Positions 8,078 through 15,442 are shown, numbered from the stretch's first letter. The stretch is 64,000 nucleotides of DNA from Clostridium sp. CF012 (GCF_018861755.1 NZ_JAHLEF010000005.1:124001-188000); one strand, 5' to 3'. Numbers and translations are program-made. The notes: generated from the letters alone by a model not told the origin.

Positions 8078-9016
8078 TTAAATGCCTTTCACAGCATCTA
8101 ATTCCCCTTTTAAACCTTTTAAATAGGCATCTTTTGTTATGTCAAAATACCAATCATTAGCATTTGTTTTTTCAACTATTCCAATTAATCGTTCCATAGC
8201 TTTGAGATTATGTTGTAACCTTGCGATATTGTACAATACCCCAATTCTGAGCTTATCATTAGTAAGTTCCCTATATACTTGACTAAGAGTTTTATATATT
8301 CCTACTGCTTTCTTTATATCTGTCTCCTGATAACACCTAGCAACGGAAAACATGCTCAAACTGTAGTCCTGTTGCATTATATCAACTTCATTTACATATC
8401 TAAGGCTCTCTTTTGCATTTATTAACGCATTTTCCATATCGTTATATCGCATATATATCAAGCTTTTAGAGTAATATCCAAACCACAGGAATGAATTTGT
8501 TTTTGATTTTTCAATGAGTTCATCAAGTAACTCCATACATTTATAATTATCTTCTTTTAAATAAGCAGTTTTAATTTCACTTTTTAATATATTTAATTCT
8601 CTTTGTAAATCCATTTTTCCTGCCCCCATGAAAAATAATTCTTCTAAATCTTCTGATTCTAAATTTTTATATCTACTATCTAATTGTAAATGTTGCTTTA
8701 AGCAATTATTAATCTCAAACATTTTGACATTATCCACATGTCCAACTTTATTTAATAAATCTGATTTATTCACAGTTATAATTTGTTCACATAAAACTCT
8801 TGATTCCATATCTAATCCATAACCATCAATTTTAACGTGACTCTTGGAGTTTCTATTTAAATTAGAAGTTAATCCAAGTACATTTATAGTATCACTTTTT
8901 AGAATATGCTTAAAATTAGAGATAATGATAACAGGGTGTTTACCTGCAATTACATTTTTATAACTTTCTTTTATATTGCAAGTCCATATGTCATTTCTAA
9001 AAAAACCTGTACTCAT
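8078..9016 (-). CDS. MazF/PemK-fold domain fused to TPR domain
   Basis: Residues 1-112 align with MazF/PemK-type endoribonucleases: NDIWTCNI matches GDVYFADL, GKHPVIIISN matches GVRPVLVIQN, KSHVKI matches THVEI, and ESRVLCEQIITVNKSDLLNKVGH covers the strand-helix segment before the C-terminal helix. The Thr of LTS matches the catalytic Thr of MazF, but the usual Arg of GVRPV is His here, so catalysis may be altered. Residues about 125-305 form TPR-like helical hairpins (WFGYYSKSLIYMRYNDMENAL). No antitoxin gene of MazE type is adjacent. An upstream GGGGAG supports the ATG at 9016. The exported peptide follows directly. This fits a peptide-controlled RNase, but that role is inferred. Confidence 0.75.
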   Translation of the reverse strand: MSTGFFRNDIWTCNIKESYKNVIAGKHPVIIISNFKHILKSDTINVLGLTSNLNRNSKSHVKIDGYGLDMESRVLCEQIITVNKSDLLNKVGHVDNVKMFEINNCLKQHLQLDSRYKNLESEDLEELFFMGAGKMDLQRELNILKSEIKTAYLKEDNYKCMELLDELIEKSKTNSFLWFGYYSKSLIYMRYNDMENALINAKESLRYVNEVDIMQQDYSLSMFSVARCYQETDIKKAVGIYKTLSQVYRELTNDKLRIGVLYNIARLQHNLKAMERLIGIVEKTNANDWYFDITKDAYLKGLKGELDAVKGI

Positions 9017-9027
9017 TTTAACTCCCC

Positions 9028-9204
9028 TTAATATATAATTTTCAACCGTTTGGCAACGCCAATGTAATTTAAGAAAATCCCTTGCCTTTCTTTTTCAAGC
9101 ATCCATTCCAACATATTTAATCCTGCATCTACAAAACCCAGCTTTGTATTTAGAGTAATTTTACCTTCTTCGGTAATATATATTTTAGTTATTGAATCTA
9201 ACAA
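9028..9204 (-). CDS. Small hypothetical protein, 58 aa, overlapping its upstream neighbour
   Basis: A TTG at 9204, nine bases after GAGGGTG, opens a 58-codon frame beginning MLDSITKIYITEEGKI and ending just 11 bases before the MazF-TPR start. It overlaps the end of the 64-residue gene by 20 bases, which suggests translational coupling. The protein looks like a short beta hairpin followed by a helix (GLNMLEWMLEKERQGIFL). I do not recognise the family. It was found by reading the 170-base space between neighbours on the reverse strand. Confidence 0.5.
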   Translation of the reverse strand: MLDSITKIYITEEGKITLNTKLGFVDAGLNMLEWMLEKERQGIFLNYIGVAKRLKIIY

Positions 9205-9379
9205 GGTCTATTTCACCCTCTTCGGTTGCTATTACTACACCTTCAACAACTCTTATGAACCCTTCCGGAACATCTCCAACCTCACATGCTCTATTTAATA
9301 TATCTTCATATGTTGCTAACCCTCCAACCTCTTCCTTAATGAACTTGATTTCTCCATTAATCATTTTTGCGTTTAACAT
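9185..9379 (-). CDS. Small hypothetical protein, 64 aa, first gene of MazF-TPR cassette
   Basis: This small acidic protein (starting MLNAKMINGEIKFIKEEVGG) is likely an alpha/beta fold, with no signal peptide or cysteine. AGGGGG precedes the ATG at 9379. It is the first of four tightly spaced leftward genes: 64 aa, 58 aa, MazF-TPR, exported peptide. I do not recognise it. Because it precedes a toxin-fold protein, an antitoxin or immunity role is conceivable, but no known antitoxin motif (AbrB, RHH or Phd) is visible. Confidence 0.6.
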   Translation of the reverse strand: MLNAKMINGEIKFIKEEVGGLATYEDILNRACEVGDVPEGFIRVVEGVVIATEEGEIDLVRFNN

Positions 9380-9459
9380 AATAATCCCCCTATTTTTTAT
9401 TTAGTTTTCTAAGAACTTCTTTAACCTATTACCAATTTATTTGCTTATAAATATATAAA

Positions 9460-9650
9460 CCTTCTTTGGAAGGCTCTACACTATCTAGTTTACACTTATT
9501 TACATAATCTAGCAAGATATAAGTTCCAACATTATGGACATGAGTTTATCATAATTTATAGTATCAAAATACTTAGATATGTCAATAGCAATAACCCATT
9601 TATAACCGTCGTTGATGTGTTCCTTACATTTTTCAATCGCATGGTGTTGA
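9460..9650 (-). pseudogene. Remnant of group II intron reverse transcriptase/maturase
   Basis: The minus strand encodes HAIEKCKEHINDGYKWVIAI and then DISKYFDTINYDKLMSIM. This matches the group II intron RT region (typically HDAIKKAxxYINEGYKWVVDID then LEKFFDTVNHDKLM). After stops and a deletion, VEPSKEG matches the segment before the catalytic box. Both ends are lost and stops interrupt it. No intron ribozyme domains V-VI were recognised around it. It lies just upstream of the second 91-bp repeat, so it marks this spot as a past site of mobile DNA. Confidence 0.75.
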
Positions 9651-9738
9651 CTTCACCTCAAGAAAATTCACATCTCTATAACATCTTAAAACGACTTAAA
9701 TGCTATGTTTAATCGGTTATATGTAAACACTTTGAATA

Positions 9739-9829
9739 TTATTCATAATACCAAACCCCATGCTAGCACAAAGAAACTTTCTTGGTTTACATCTCCTATA
9801 CATGCTCATTATAGGTGGAAATTTAATTA
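9739..9829 (+). repeat. 91-bp direct repeat, copy 2 (orphan 3' end of DUF1287 gene)
   Basis: This is a near-identical copy of 7511-7601 with no gene in front of it; only the C-terminal codons of the DUF1287 protein are preserved. Sequences on both outer sides differ from those beside copy 1. It marks the right boundary of the island that holds the MazF-TPR cassette. Confidence 0.9.
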
Positions 9830-9931
9830 ACTATGGATTTATTTTTCTCCATAATTCCTCCATAATTAAATGCTATTATTTAATTATAGTAAATAGTGTA
9901 AATGAGTAATTGAGTAAAGGGAGGAAATATT

Positions 9932-10174
9932 ATGTTTGGTAGAGGTTATGGCCCTGGCGCTTCTTGTTTTTCTGGTGGAAGTGGTTTGTTTCTAATGATG
10001 GGTATAAGACTATTGATATTCGCTGCTTTAGTGTTTGTAGGTATTAAACTATACAAGAAATATGCTACCCACTCACGAAGTGCATTAAAAATGTTAGATG
10101 AAAAATTTGCTATGGGAGAAATTAGCGAAGAAGAATATATTAATAGAAAAACTGTACTTAATAAGAAAAACTAG
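9932..10174 (+). CDS. Small membrane protein with SHOCT domain
   Basis: This 80-residue protein has a glycine-rich N-terminus (MFGRGYGPGASCFSGGSG), one transmembrane helix (about 18-40) and a C-terminal SHOCT motif (LKMLDEKFAMGEISEEEYINRK), the short helical domain often found at the end of small bacterial membrane proteins. GGGAGG precedes the ATG. It lies 100 bases upstream of a two-component system but has its own terminator and is followed by a separate promoter. A link to that system is possible but unproven. Confidence 0.78.
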   Translation: MFGRGYGPGASCFSGGSGLFLMMGIRLLIFAALVFVGIKLYKKYATHSRSALKMLDEKFAMGEISEEEYINRKTVLNKKN

Positions 10175-10201
10175 AGAAAATCTCTAGTTTTTCTTATTAA
10201 T
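10160..10201 (+). terminator. Intrinsic terminator of SHOCT gene
   Basis: The perfect stem AATAAGAAAAACTAGAG / CTCTAGTTTTTCTTATT includes the TAG stop codon of the SHOCT gene and ends in a T run. Confidence 0.85.
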
Positions 10202-10213
10202 AAACATACTTAT

Positions 10214-10241
10214 TTGATATAGCTTATTTTAAGGATATAAT
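10214..10241 (+). promoter_or_regulatory. Sigma-A-type promoter of the OmpR-type two-component operon
   Basis: TTGATA (10214-10219) and TATAAT (10236-10241) are separated by 16 bases and lie 35 bases upstream of the response regulator start. This is a near-consensus vegetative promoter. Confidence 0.65.
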
Positions 10242-10276
10242 AGTATTAATATTTAATAAACTTTGAGGTGAAACCT

Positions 10277-10972
10277 ATGAAAGACGCAAAAAAAATTTTA
10301 GTTGTAGATGATGAAAAAAGAATTCTAGAGGTAGTAAGGGCTTATTTAGAGAAGGATGGTTTTCAAGTAGTTACTGCACTAGATGGTGAGTCTGCATTAA
10401 GAATATTTAATAACGAAGTTATCCATCTAATAATTTTAGATTTAATGCTTCCTAAGATATCTGGAGAGGAAGTTTGTAGTAAAATAAGAGCCACTTCGGA
10501 TGTTCCAATAATCATGTTAACTGCAAAAGTTGATGAGGATGATAGAATTGATGGTATAACTATGGGTGCAGATGACTACTTAACAAAGCCCTTCAGTACC
10601 CGTGAACTTGTAGTTCGAGTAAGGGCACTTATAAGAAGGACTTATAGAGACTCTTCCCCCTTAGCTGATTATTTAACCTTTAATAACAATGATTTAGAAA
10701 TAGATGTTAAAAAAATCCTTGTAAAAAAACATGGTCTCCCTGTAAATCTCACCACCAATGAATTCAAAGTATTAGTAGCCTTACTTACAAACCCTGGCCA
10801 GGTATTCTCTAGGGAACAGTTAGTAGACAAAGCTTTTGGCATTGATTACGATGGATTTGATAGAACTGTCGATTCATATATAAAAAACATCAGACAAAAA
10901 ATTGAAGATATTCCCAAAGAACCCATATATATTATTACAATTTATGGACTTGGGTATAAATTTATAGGCTAA
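10277..10972 (+). CDS. OmpR/PhoB-family response regulator
   Basis: This 231-residue DNA-binding response regulator has an N-terminal receiver domain, with acidic pocket DD at 11-12, phospho-acceptor Asp55 in LIILDLMLP, Thr in MLTAKV and Lys in LTKPF. The C-terminal winged helix carries LTTNEFKVLVALL, RTVDSYIKNIRQKI and IITIYGLGYKF. GAGGTG at 10265-10270 makes ATG at 10277 the better start; a GTG at 10268 lies inside that ribosome binding site. The sensor kinase gene follows after 22 bases, so the two form an operon. Confidence 0.9.
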   Translation: MKDAKKILVVDDEKRILEVVRAYLEKDGFQVVTALDGESALRIFNNEVIHLIILDLMLPKISGEEVCSKIRATSDVPIIMLTAKVDEDDRIDGITMGADDYLTKPFSTRELVVRVRALIRRTYRDSSPLADYLTFNNNDLEIDVKKILVKKHGLPVNLTTNEFKVLVALLTNPGQVFSREQLVDKAFGIDYDGFDRTVDSYIKNIRQKIEDIPKEPIYIITIYGLGYKFIG

Positions 10973-10994
10973 TTATAATTTTAGGAGGGAACAG

Positions 10995-12404
10995 ATGAAA
11001 ATTTCCTTAACAAAAAAACTTTCTTTAGGCTTTCTCTTAGCTATTATTACCTCTATTCTTATAACAAGTCTTATATCCAATTACAGGATTGATAAAGAGT
11101 TTAATAGATATCTGGTAGATGAACATACATCAAAGATTGAAAGTATAGTAAAAATTGTAGAGGATTTATATACTGGTACTAATGGATATTCTGATTTAAA
11201 TAAAGATGAAATTCAAAGATATGCAGTATCACAAGAACTATTTATACAAATTAAAGATATAAAAGGCAACTTAATTTTTTCCTCTGGTAGCACACATTTG
11301 CAAAACAGAAGCAAGGGTGGGTCAATGATGGATTCCATGATGCATCAAAGCTCTAATAATAACCTGGGAGAATATTTAGAAGCAAAGCATCCCCTACTTA
11401 AAAATGGTAATACTGTTGGTTATTTAGTAGCAGGCTACTTCAGCACCTCCTACTTAACTAACGCTGCATTAACCTTTACTAAGACGTTAAATCAATCATT
11501 TATGTTATCAGCTTTTATTGCATTACTTATTGGGCTATTCATAAGCATTATTCTTTCAAAACAGATATCAACCCCCCTAATAAAAATTACTTCTACCGCT
11601 AATAAAATGAGAGATGGTCACCTAGATGTTAGATGTTCTATAAAGACAAAAACAAAGGAAATCCACGAACTTTCAAATTCAATTAACTATTTAGCGGAGA
11701 CGTTAAGCCAGCAAGAAATGCTTAGAAAGAGATTTACTTCTGATATGGCTCATGAAATAAGAACCCCCCTTACAACACTTAAAACACACGTTGAGGCCAT
11801 TCTTGATGGGGTATGGGAACCCACCAAAGAGAGACTAGAAGTTTTTTCTGAGGAAATCGATAGGCTAACAAAGCTAGTAGATAATTTACGTAATCTTGCA
11901 AAACTCGAGCAAGCTGATTTGAATTTAAATAAAACAAAATTTAATTTATCCAACGAGTTAAGTGGAATTATTAATAACTTCCAGTTGTTATATAGTAAAA
12001 GCGGTTTTACACTTACTTCTACCCTTTCAGATAATATAGCTGTTTCAATGGACAAAGATAAGCTTAAACAAATTATGTATAACCTTCTAACTAATGCTTA
12101 TAACTACTTAAATAAAGGTGGCCAAGTCCAAATCCTATTGGAAGACACCGTAAATCATATTGTTATAAAAGTAGTGGACACGGGTCTAGGTATTGACGAG
12201 AAAGACTTACCTTATCTATTTGAAAGATTTTATAGAAGCGATGTTTCTAGAAATAAGGATTCTGGTGGATCCGGCATAGGTCTTACTATTACAAAAGCAC
12301 TCGTAGAAGCACATAATGGTAAAATATTTGTGGAAAGTAAAGTTGGAGAAGGCTCAACCTTTATTATTGAATTGCCTAAATCATTACTGTGTTCAATAGA
12401 TTAA
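10995..12404 (+). CDS. Sensor histidine kinase, membrane bound, Met/His-rich sensor loop
   Basis: This 469-residue kinase has two transmembrane helices (about 8-28 and 172-192) bracketing an extracellular sensor region, then HAMP, HisKA (His253 in DMAHEIRTPL), and an ATPase domain with N (NLLTNAYNYL), G1 (DTGLGID) and G2 (GGSGIGLTI) boxes. The sensor contains a short Met/His-rich run (GGSMMDSMMHQSSNNN, about 111-126), a kind of segment often linked to copper or silver binding; this is only a hint. AGGAGGG precedes the ATG. It is the cognate partner of the OmpR-type regulator just upstream. Confidence 0.88.
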   Translation: MKISLTKKLSLGFLLAIITSILITSLISNYRIDKEFNRYLVDEHTSKIESIVKIVEDLYTGTNGYSDLNKDEIQRYAVSQELFIQIKDIKGNLIFSSGSTHLQNRSKGGSMMDSMMHQSSNNNLGEYLEAKHPLLKNGNTVGYLVAGYFSTSYLTNAALTFTKTLNQSFMLSAFIALLIGLFISIILSKQISTPLIKITSTANKMRDGHLDVRCSIKTKTKEIHELSNSINYLAETLSQQEMLRKRFTSDMAHEIRTPLTTLKTHVEAILDGVWEPTKERLEVFSEEIDRLTKLVDNLRNLAKLEQADLNLNKTKFNLSNELSGIINNFQLLYSKSGFTLTSTLSDNIAVSMDKDKLKQIMYNLLTNAYNYLNKGGQVQILLEDTVNHIVIKVVDTGLGIDEKDLPYLFERFYRSDVSRNKDSGGSGIGLTITKALVEAHNGKIFVESKVGEGSTFIIELPKSLLCSID

Positions 12405-12430
12405 TATAAATAATATCATATATAAGCATT

Positions 12431-12470
12431 TTAAAATCACAATAATATGTAGAATTATTGTGATTTTATA
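12431..12470. terminator. Bidirectional terminator between kinase and DMT permease
   Basis: Stem AAAATCACAATAAT / ATTATTGTGATTTT with a short loop lies between convergent genes and overlaps the last codons of the DMT permease gene. Confidence 0.8.
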
Positions 12471-13306
12471 GTTGAATAAAAAGCAGTTCCTAAAATAATA
12501 ATACCGCCTAGAATTTCTCTTACAGTCGGTACCTCTCCAATGATAAGTAGCGCAAAAATAATGCCATACACTGGTTCTAAACTAGAAATAATTCCTGCTG
12601 TTTGTGTTTTAACACTTTTTAAACCATTAATAAATAATGTGTGAGATATAGCAGTAAAAACAATACCTAGTAAAATTAGTAATAATATATCCGTAGGTTT
12701 AAATGTAGGTCTTAACAAAAATATAAAAGGAATTAATACAAGTGTAGCTACGAATTGTTCATAAAAAGCTATCACTACGCTTGAGTATTCTTTCACATAT
12801 TTTCTATTAAGCATTGAAAGAATTGCATATGTGAAACTAGAAAGTACTCCCCACAGAACCCCCTGTGTTAAATTATCGCCTAGTTGAAACTTTGGAACTA
12901 CAAGTGCTACTCCAAGTAGTGTAATAATTGCAATTACAATATCTCTCATCACAATTTTCTCTTTAAAAAAATAGGGTTCAAGAAAAGTAACAAAAACAGG
13001 AAATGTAGAAAATATCAGTAGCCCTATTGCTACTGTTGACACCTGAATGGACTTAAAAAAGGCACTCCAGTGAACGGCTAATATAAGTCCCATTATTGTA
13101 AGGTAAAGATAATCCTTTTTTACTTTTAGTTTTATGTCTTTCTTAAGAAAAAGCATAATAATCAATAAAAAAACACTTGAAAAGAAAACTCTTCCCAGTA
13201 CAATTATCATAGGAGACAATGAAAGTAATTTTCCAAATAATCCTGCTATTCCAAACAAAAAGACAGCTAAGTGTATTTGTGCTAAGTTTTTATTTTTTAT
13301 ATTCAC
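12455..13306 (-). CDS. EamA/DMT-family membrane transporter
   Basis: This 283-residue protein is built of two tandem EamA repeats (about 5-138 and 148-281) with ten predicted membrane helices. The second repeat has the usual SSLEPVYGIIFALLIIGE stretch near helix 9, typical of drug/metabolite exporters. The gene starts after an AAGGAGC-type site. Substrate unknown. A perfect 18-bp inverted repeat lies about 58 bases upstream of the start and might be an operator. Confidence 0.82.
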   Translation of the reverse strand: MNIKNKNLAQIHLAVFLFGIAGLFGKLLSLSPMIIVLGRVFFSSVFLLIIMLFLKKDIKLKVKKDYLYLTIMGLILAVHWSAFFKSIQVSTVAIGLLIFSTFPVFVTFLEPYFFKEKIVMRDIVIAIITLLGVALVVPKFQLGDNLTQGVLWGVLSSFTYAILSMLNRKYVKEYSSVVIAFYEQFVATLVLIPFIFLLRPTFKPTDILLLILLGIVFTAISHTLFINGLKSVKTQTAGIISSLEPVYGIIFALLIIGEVPTVREILGGIIILGTAFYSTIKSQ

Positions 13307-13363
13307 ATAATTGCTCCTTCCTTGTCTTATTTTTCTTTAACTTCTCATATTTAAAGTATTCAT

Positions 13364-13408
13364 AGAATAACTTTTATAATAATCCTACCTTATTATAAAA
13401 GTTATTCT
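13364..13408. repeat. Perfect 18-bp inverted repeat upstream of DMT permease
   Basis: Arms AGAATAACTTTTATAATA and its exact reverse complement are separated by nine bases. It has no T run on either side, so it does not look like a terminator. Its position in the promoter region of the DMT permease suggests an operator or leader hairpin. Confidence 0.6.
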
Positions 13409-13474
13409 ACAAATATATTGAAAGTCCTTCAAAGTTCAAATAGCATTTACAGTTTTTAACCTTTCGCTTATAAC

Positions 13475-13518
13475 ATAAAAACACAGTAGATTTTATACTT
13501 GCTCTACTGTGTTTTTTT
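13475..13518 (-). terminator. Intrinsic terminator of GNAT gene
   Basis: Stem AAACACAGTAGA / TCTACTGTGTTT flanked by A and T runs lies about 27 bases downstream of the GNAT stop on the minus strand. Confidence 0.85.
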
Positions 13519-13544
13519 ATTCTTTGTGTTGTTTTTCATACTTA

Positions 13545-14099
13545 TTATTTTATGCTGCTTAAGGTTTCCCATTCAGATCTTAGTATTCCATATAAATACA
13601 TATCATACCGTCTGCCATCTCTATGAATAAACTCTCTATATACCCCTTCTCTTTTAAAGCCTAATTTCTCATATAGCTTTATAGCAGGTTCATTGTATTC
13701 AAGTACAGTAAGCTGTATTCTATGGAAATTCAGTTCGTCAAAGCCAAACTCTATAGTTAGTTTAAGAGCTTCCTTTCCATAGCCACATCCCCTATGTTTT
13801 TCTCCTCCAATTCCTATATATATTAAAGCGGTTCCATTATTCCAAGATATATCTTCAAATCCTGTAACCCCAATAAGCTCCTTTTGCTGAAGATCTTTCA
13901 CAGCAAAAATATAAGCTGTATTAGATTTTCTCACTTCACTAACTAACTCTTTTACATCTTCTATTGTTTTAGGAATTGCACTTACTATATCGTAATGACG
14001 CATGAAGGACGCATCGTTGTACCACCTTTGAAATTCTAAAACATCTTCTTCATTTATTGCCGTAAGCATTATTTTTTCCCCAACCAAAAGATTTTTCAT
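13545..14099 (-). CDS. GNAT acetyltransferase, RimJ/RimL-like
   Basis: This 184-residue protein of the GNAT fold transfers acetyl groups from acetyl-CoA to amines. The acetyl-CoA pyrophosphate loop is seen as HRGCGYGKEAL, followed by the RimL-type C-terminal signature LNFHRIQLTVLEYNEPAIKLYEKLGFKREG. Members acetylate ribosomal protein N-termini, polyamines (SpeG) or antibiotics. The acceptor cannot be told from sequence. It is a single gene with a terminator on its downstream side. Confidence 0.85.
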   Translation of the reverse strand: MKNLLVGEKIMLTAINEEDVLEFQRWYNDASFMRHYDIVSAIPKTIEDVKELVSEVRKSNTAYIFAVKDLQQKELIGVTGFEDISWNNGTALIYIGIGGEKHRGCGYGKEALKLTIEFGFDELNFHRIQLTVLEYNEPAIKLYEKLGFKREGVYREFIHRDGRRYDMYLYGILRSEWETLSSIK

Positions 14100-14179
14100 A
14101 ATATTACCTTCCCTTTAGCTTTAATTCCATATTAAATTATCACCTAGGGTGCTAAAATATGGTTAAATCATCATTCGAA

Positions 14180-14210
14180 AAAATAGACTAGCTATACGCT
14201 AGTCCATTTT
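14180..14210 (-). terminator. Intrinsic terminator of the DUF2156 gene
   Basis: A GACTAGC / GCTAGTC stem with a five-base loop, followed on the minus strand by a T run, begins directly after the DUF2156 stop codon. Confidence 0.85.
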
Positions 14211-14211
14211 A

Positions 14212-15135
14212 TTAGACATCACTAACTAGACATTTAGAAAAATTAAAAATATATTTTTTCTCTAATTTGAAAGGTTGATAAGATAGTTTAGATTTTCGTA
14301 GACCTGCAATTCCTAGGTCTTGTTCTCTATTAATTATCTTAACATCACTAAAGCATCTATCAATAAAAGTTTTGTTTATAAAACTGTATACTCCACTATA
14401 GTCCATATCTGCCTTTTCTATATGAATTACTGCCAAATTATCATTTAGTTTTTCTCCCAAACTAAACGCAACTATCTTTTCATCTACATAAACAGCAATA
14501 CCCTCAATATCTATTATTTTCAAATTTTCCAGGACATCCTTTATTCCCTGTAATTCGTAATAAAGCTTATCATCATTATCTTCATTACCTTCATACCATT
14601 TTTCTGCAGCTTGTATTACATCACTTATCACGTGTTCCTCTTTAATGTCTTTAACTTCATATTTGTACTTCTTTATAAAAGAATTATAATGATTTTTTTT
14701 ACCATGGAGCTTCTTACCAGAAAGCTTTATAAGTTTTTCAGCTTCATACAAATAATCAAAATTATCTCTATCTTCTTTTATACAAATATCCCTAACATCA
14801 TCATATATGTTACTTATTTCTTCCATAAACCCTTCATCAAGATCTTTGAATAAGTAATGCATATTGTTTTCTGTCTTATAATCCATTAGTGCATCTATTA
14901 TTTCTTTTAGATTTTCCGTACTGTAGCCCAAGGGCTGCATAAAATAGTATCTTCCTGCAAAATCCTGTTTCTTTATTATTAGAGCCCCTTTATGAATAGT
15001 AAAACAAATATCACAAGCCTCTCTCCATATATATAAAGTTGTAAAAGAATATTCACAACTTAGAAATTTATATGGATATATAAATTTTTCCAAAGTATCT
15101 TTGTCTTCAATTGTAAGTCTTTTAAAAATCATCAT
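14212..15135 (-). CDS. DUF2156 (LPG synthetase C-terminal-like) protein
   Basis: This 307-residue soluble protein is a tandem GNAT-like fold of the DUF2156 family, the same fold as the aminoacyl-transferring part of MprF and FemX-like enzymes. Diagnostic segments are KLIKLSGKKLHGKKNHYNSF in the middle, IEGIAVYVDEKIVAFSLGE, and NREQDLGIAGLRKSKLSYQP near the end. It has no membrane domain, so it is not a lysyl-phosphatidylglycerol flippase. Clostridia carry stand-alone copies whose acceptor is not established. The ATG at 15135 follows AAAGG. Confidence 0.8.
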   Translation of the reverse strand: MMIFKRLTIEDKDTLEKFIYPYKFLSCEYSFTTLYIWREACDICFTIHKGALIIKKQDFAGRYYFMQPLGYSTENLKEIIDALMDYKTENNMHYLFKDLDEGFMEEISNIYDDVRDICIKEDRDNFDYLYEAEKLIKLSGKKLHGKKNHYNSFIKKYKYEVKDIKEEHVISDVIQAAEKWYEGNEDNDDKLYYELQGIKDVLENLKIIDIEGIAVYVDEKIVAFSLGEKLNDNLAVIHIEKADMDYSGVYSFINKTFIDRCFSDVKIINREQDLGIAGLRKSKLSYQPFKLEKKYIFNFSKCLVSDV

Positions 15136-15387
15136 ATCAACCTTTCCCCTTAGGATATACCATAAATATCATCATATTTTTACGTTCATCTACAATTTTA
15201 TACTGTTTGTTCATTTTTTGCAAGTAGATACTTATATGAACCATAGTTACCAAATGTATACCTACGATGATAGCATAGTACAATTTTTTTTCTGTAGTTA
15301 TATTAGCCACATTTTTAAATATAAATACAGTATACTACAATATTATATTATGCTATAATTTTGTATCTTGTTATTTGTATAATGTAA

Positions 15388-15442
15388 TAATATGATATAT
15401 CTCAATACTATGATATATCATATTGTTATGATATCATATTGT
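15388..15442. promoter_or_regulatory. Cluster of GATATATC/GATATC palindromes upstream of ccdA-like gene
   Basis: A 12-bp inverted repeat (AATATGATATAT / ATATATCATATT) is followed directly by a second, shorter one around TATGATATCATATT, 64-118 bases before the ccdA-like start. The repeated GATATATC/GATATC core suggests a binding site for a dimeric regulator, or a weak leader hairpin. The rest of 15136-15505 shows nothing else. Confidence 0.45.

Noticed and set aside
9739-9829. A second functional DUF1287 gene at the orphan repeat
   Set aside because: Only the last 30 codons exist; the sequence before them is unrelated and carries intron RT remnants.
10268-10276. GTG at 10268 as start of the OmpR-type regulator
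   Set aside because: It lies inside the GAGGTG ribosome binding site that serves ATG at 10277.
14611-14853. Forward frame of 80 codons opposite the DUF2156 gene
   Set aside because: Entirely antisense to a well-supported gene and rich in Phe/Ile/Tyr; a shadow.
15101-15358. Forward reading frame of 85 codons before the ccdA-like gene
   Set aside because: It begins inside the divergent DUF2156 gene, has no ribosome binding site and reads as aromatic/Ile-rich AT noise.
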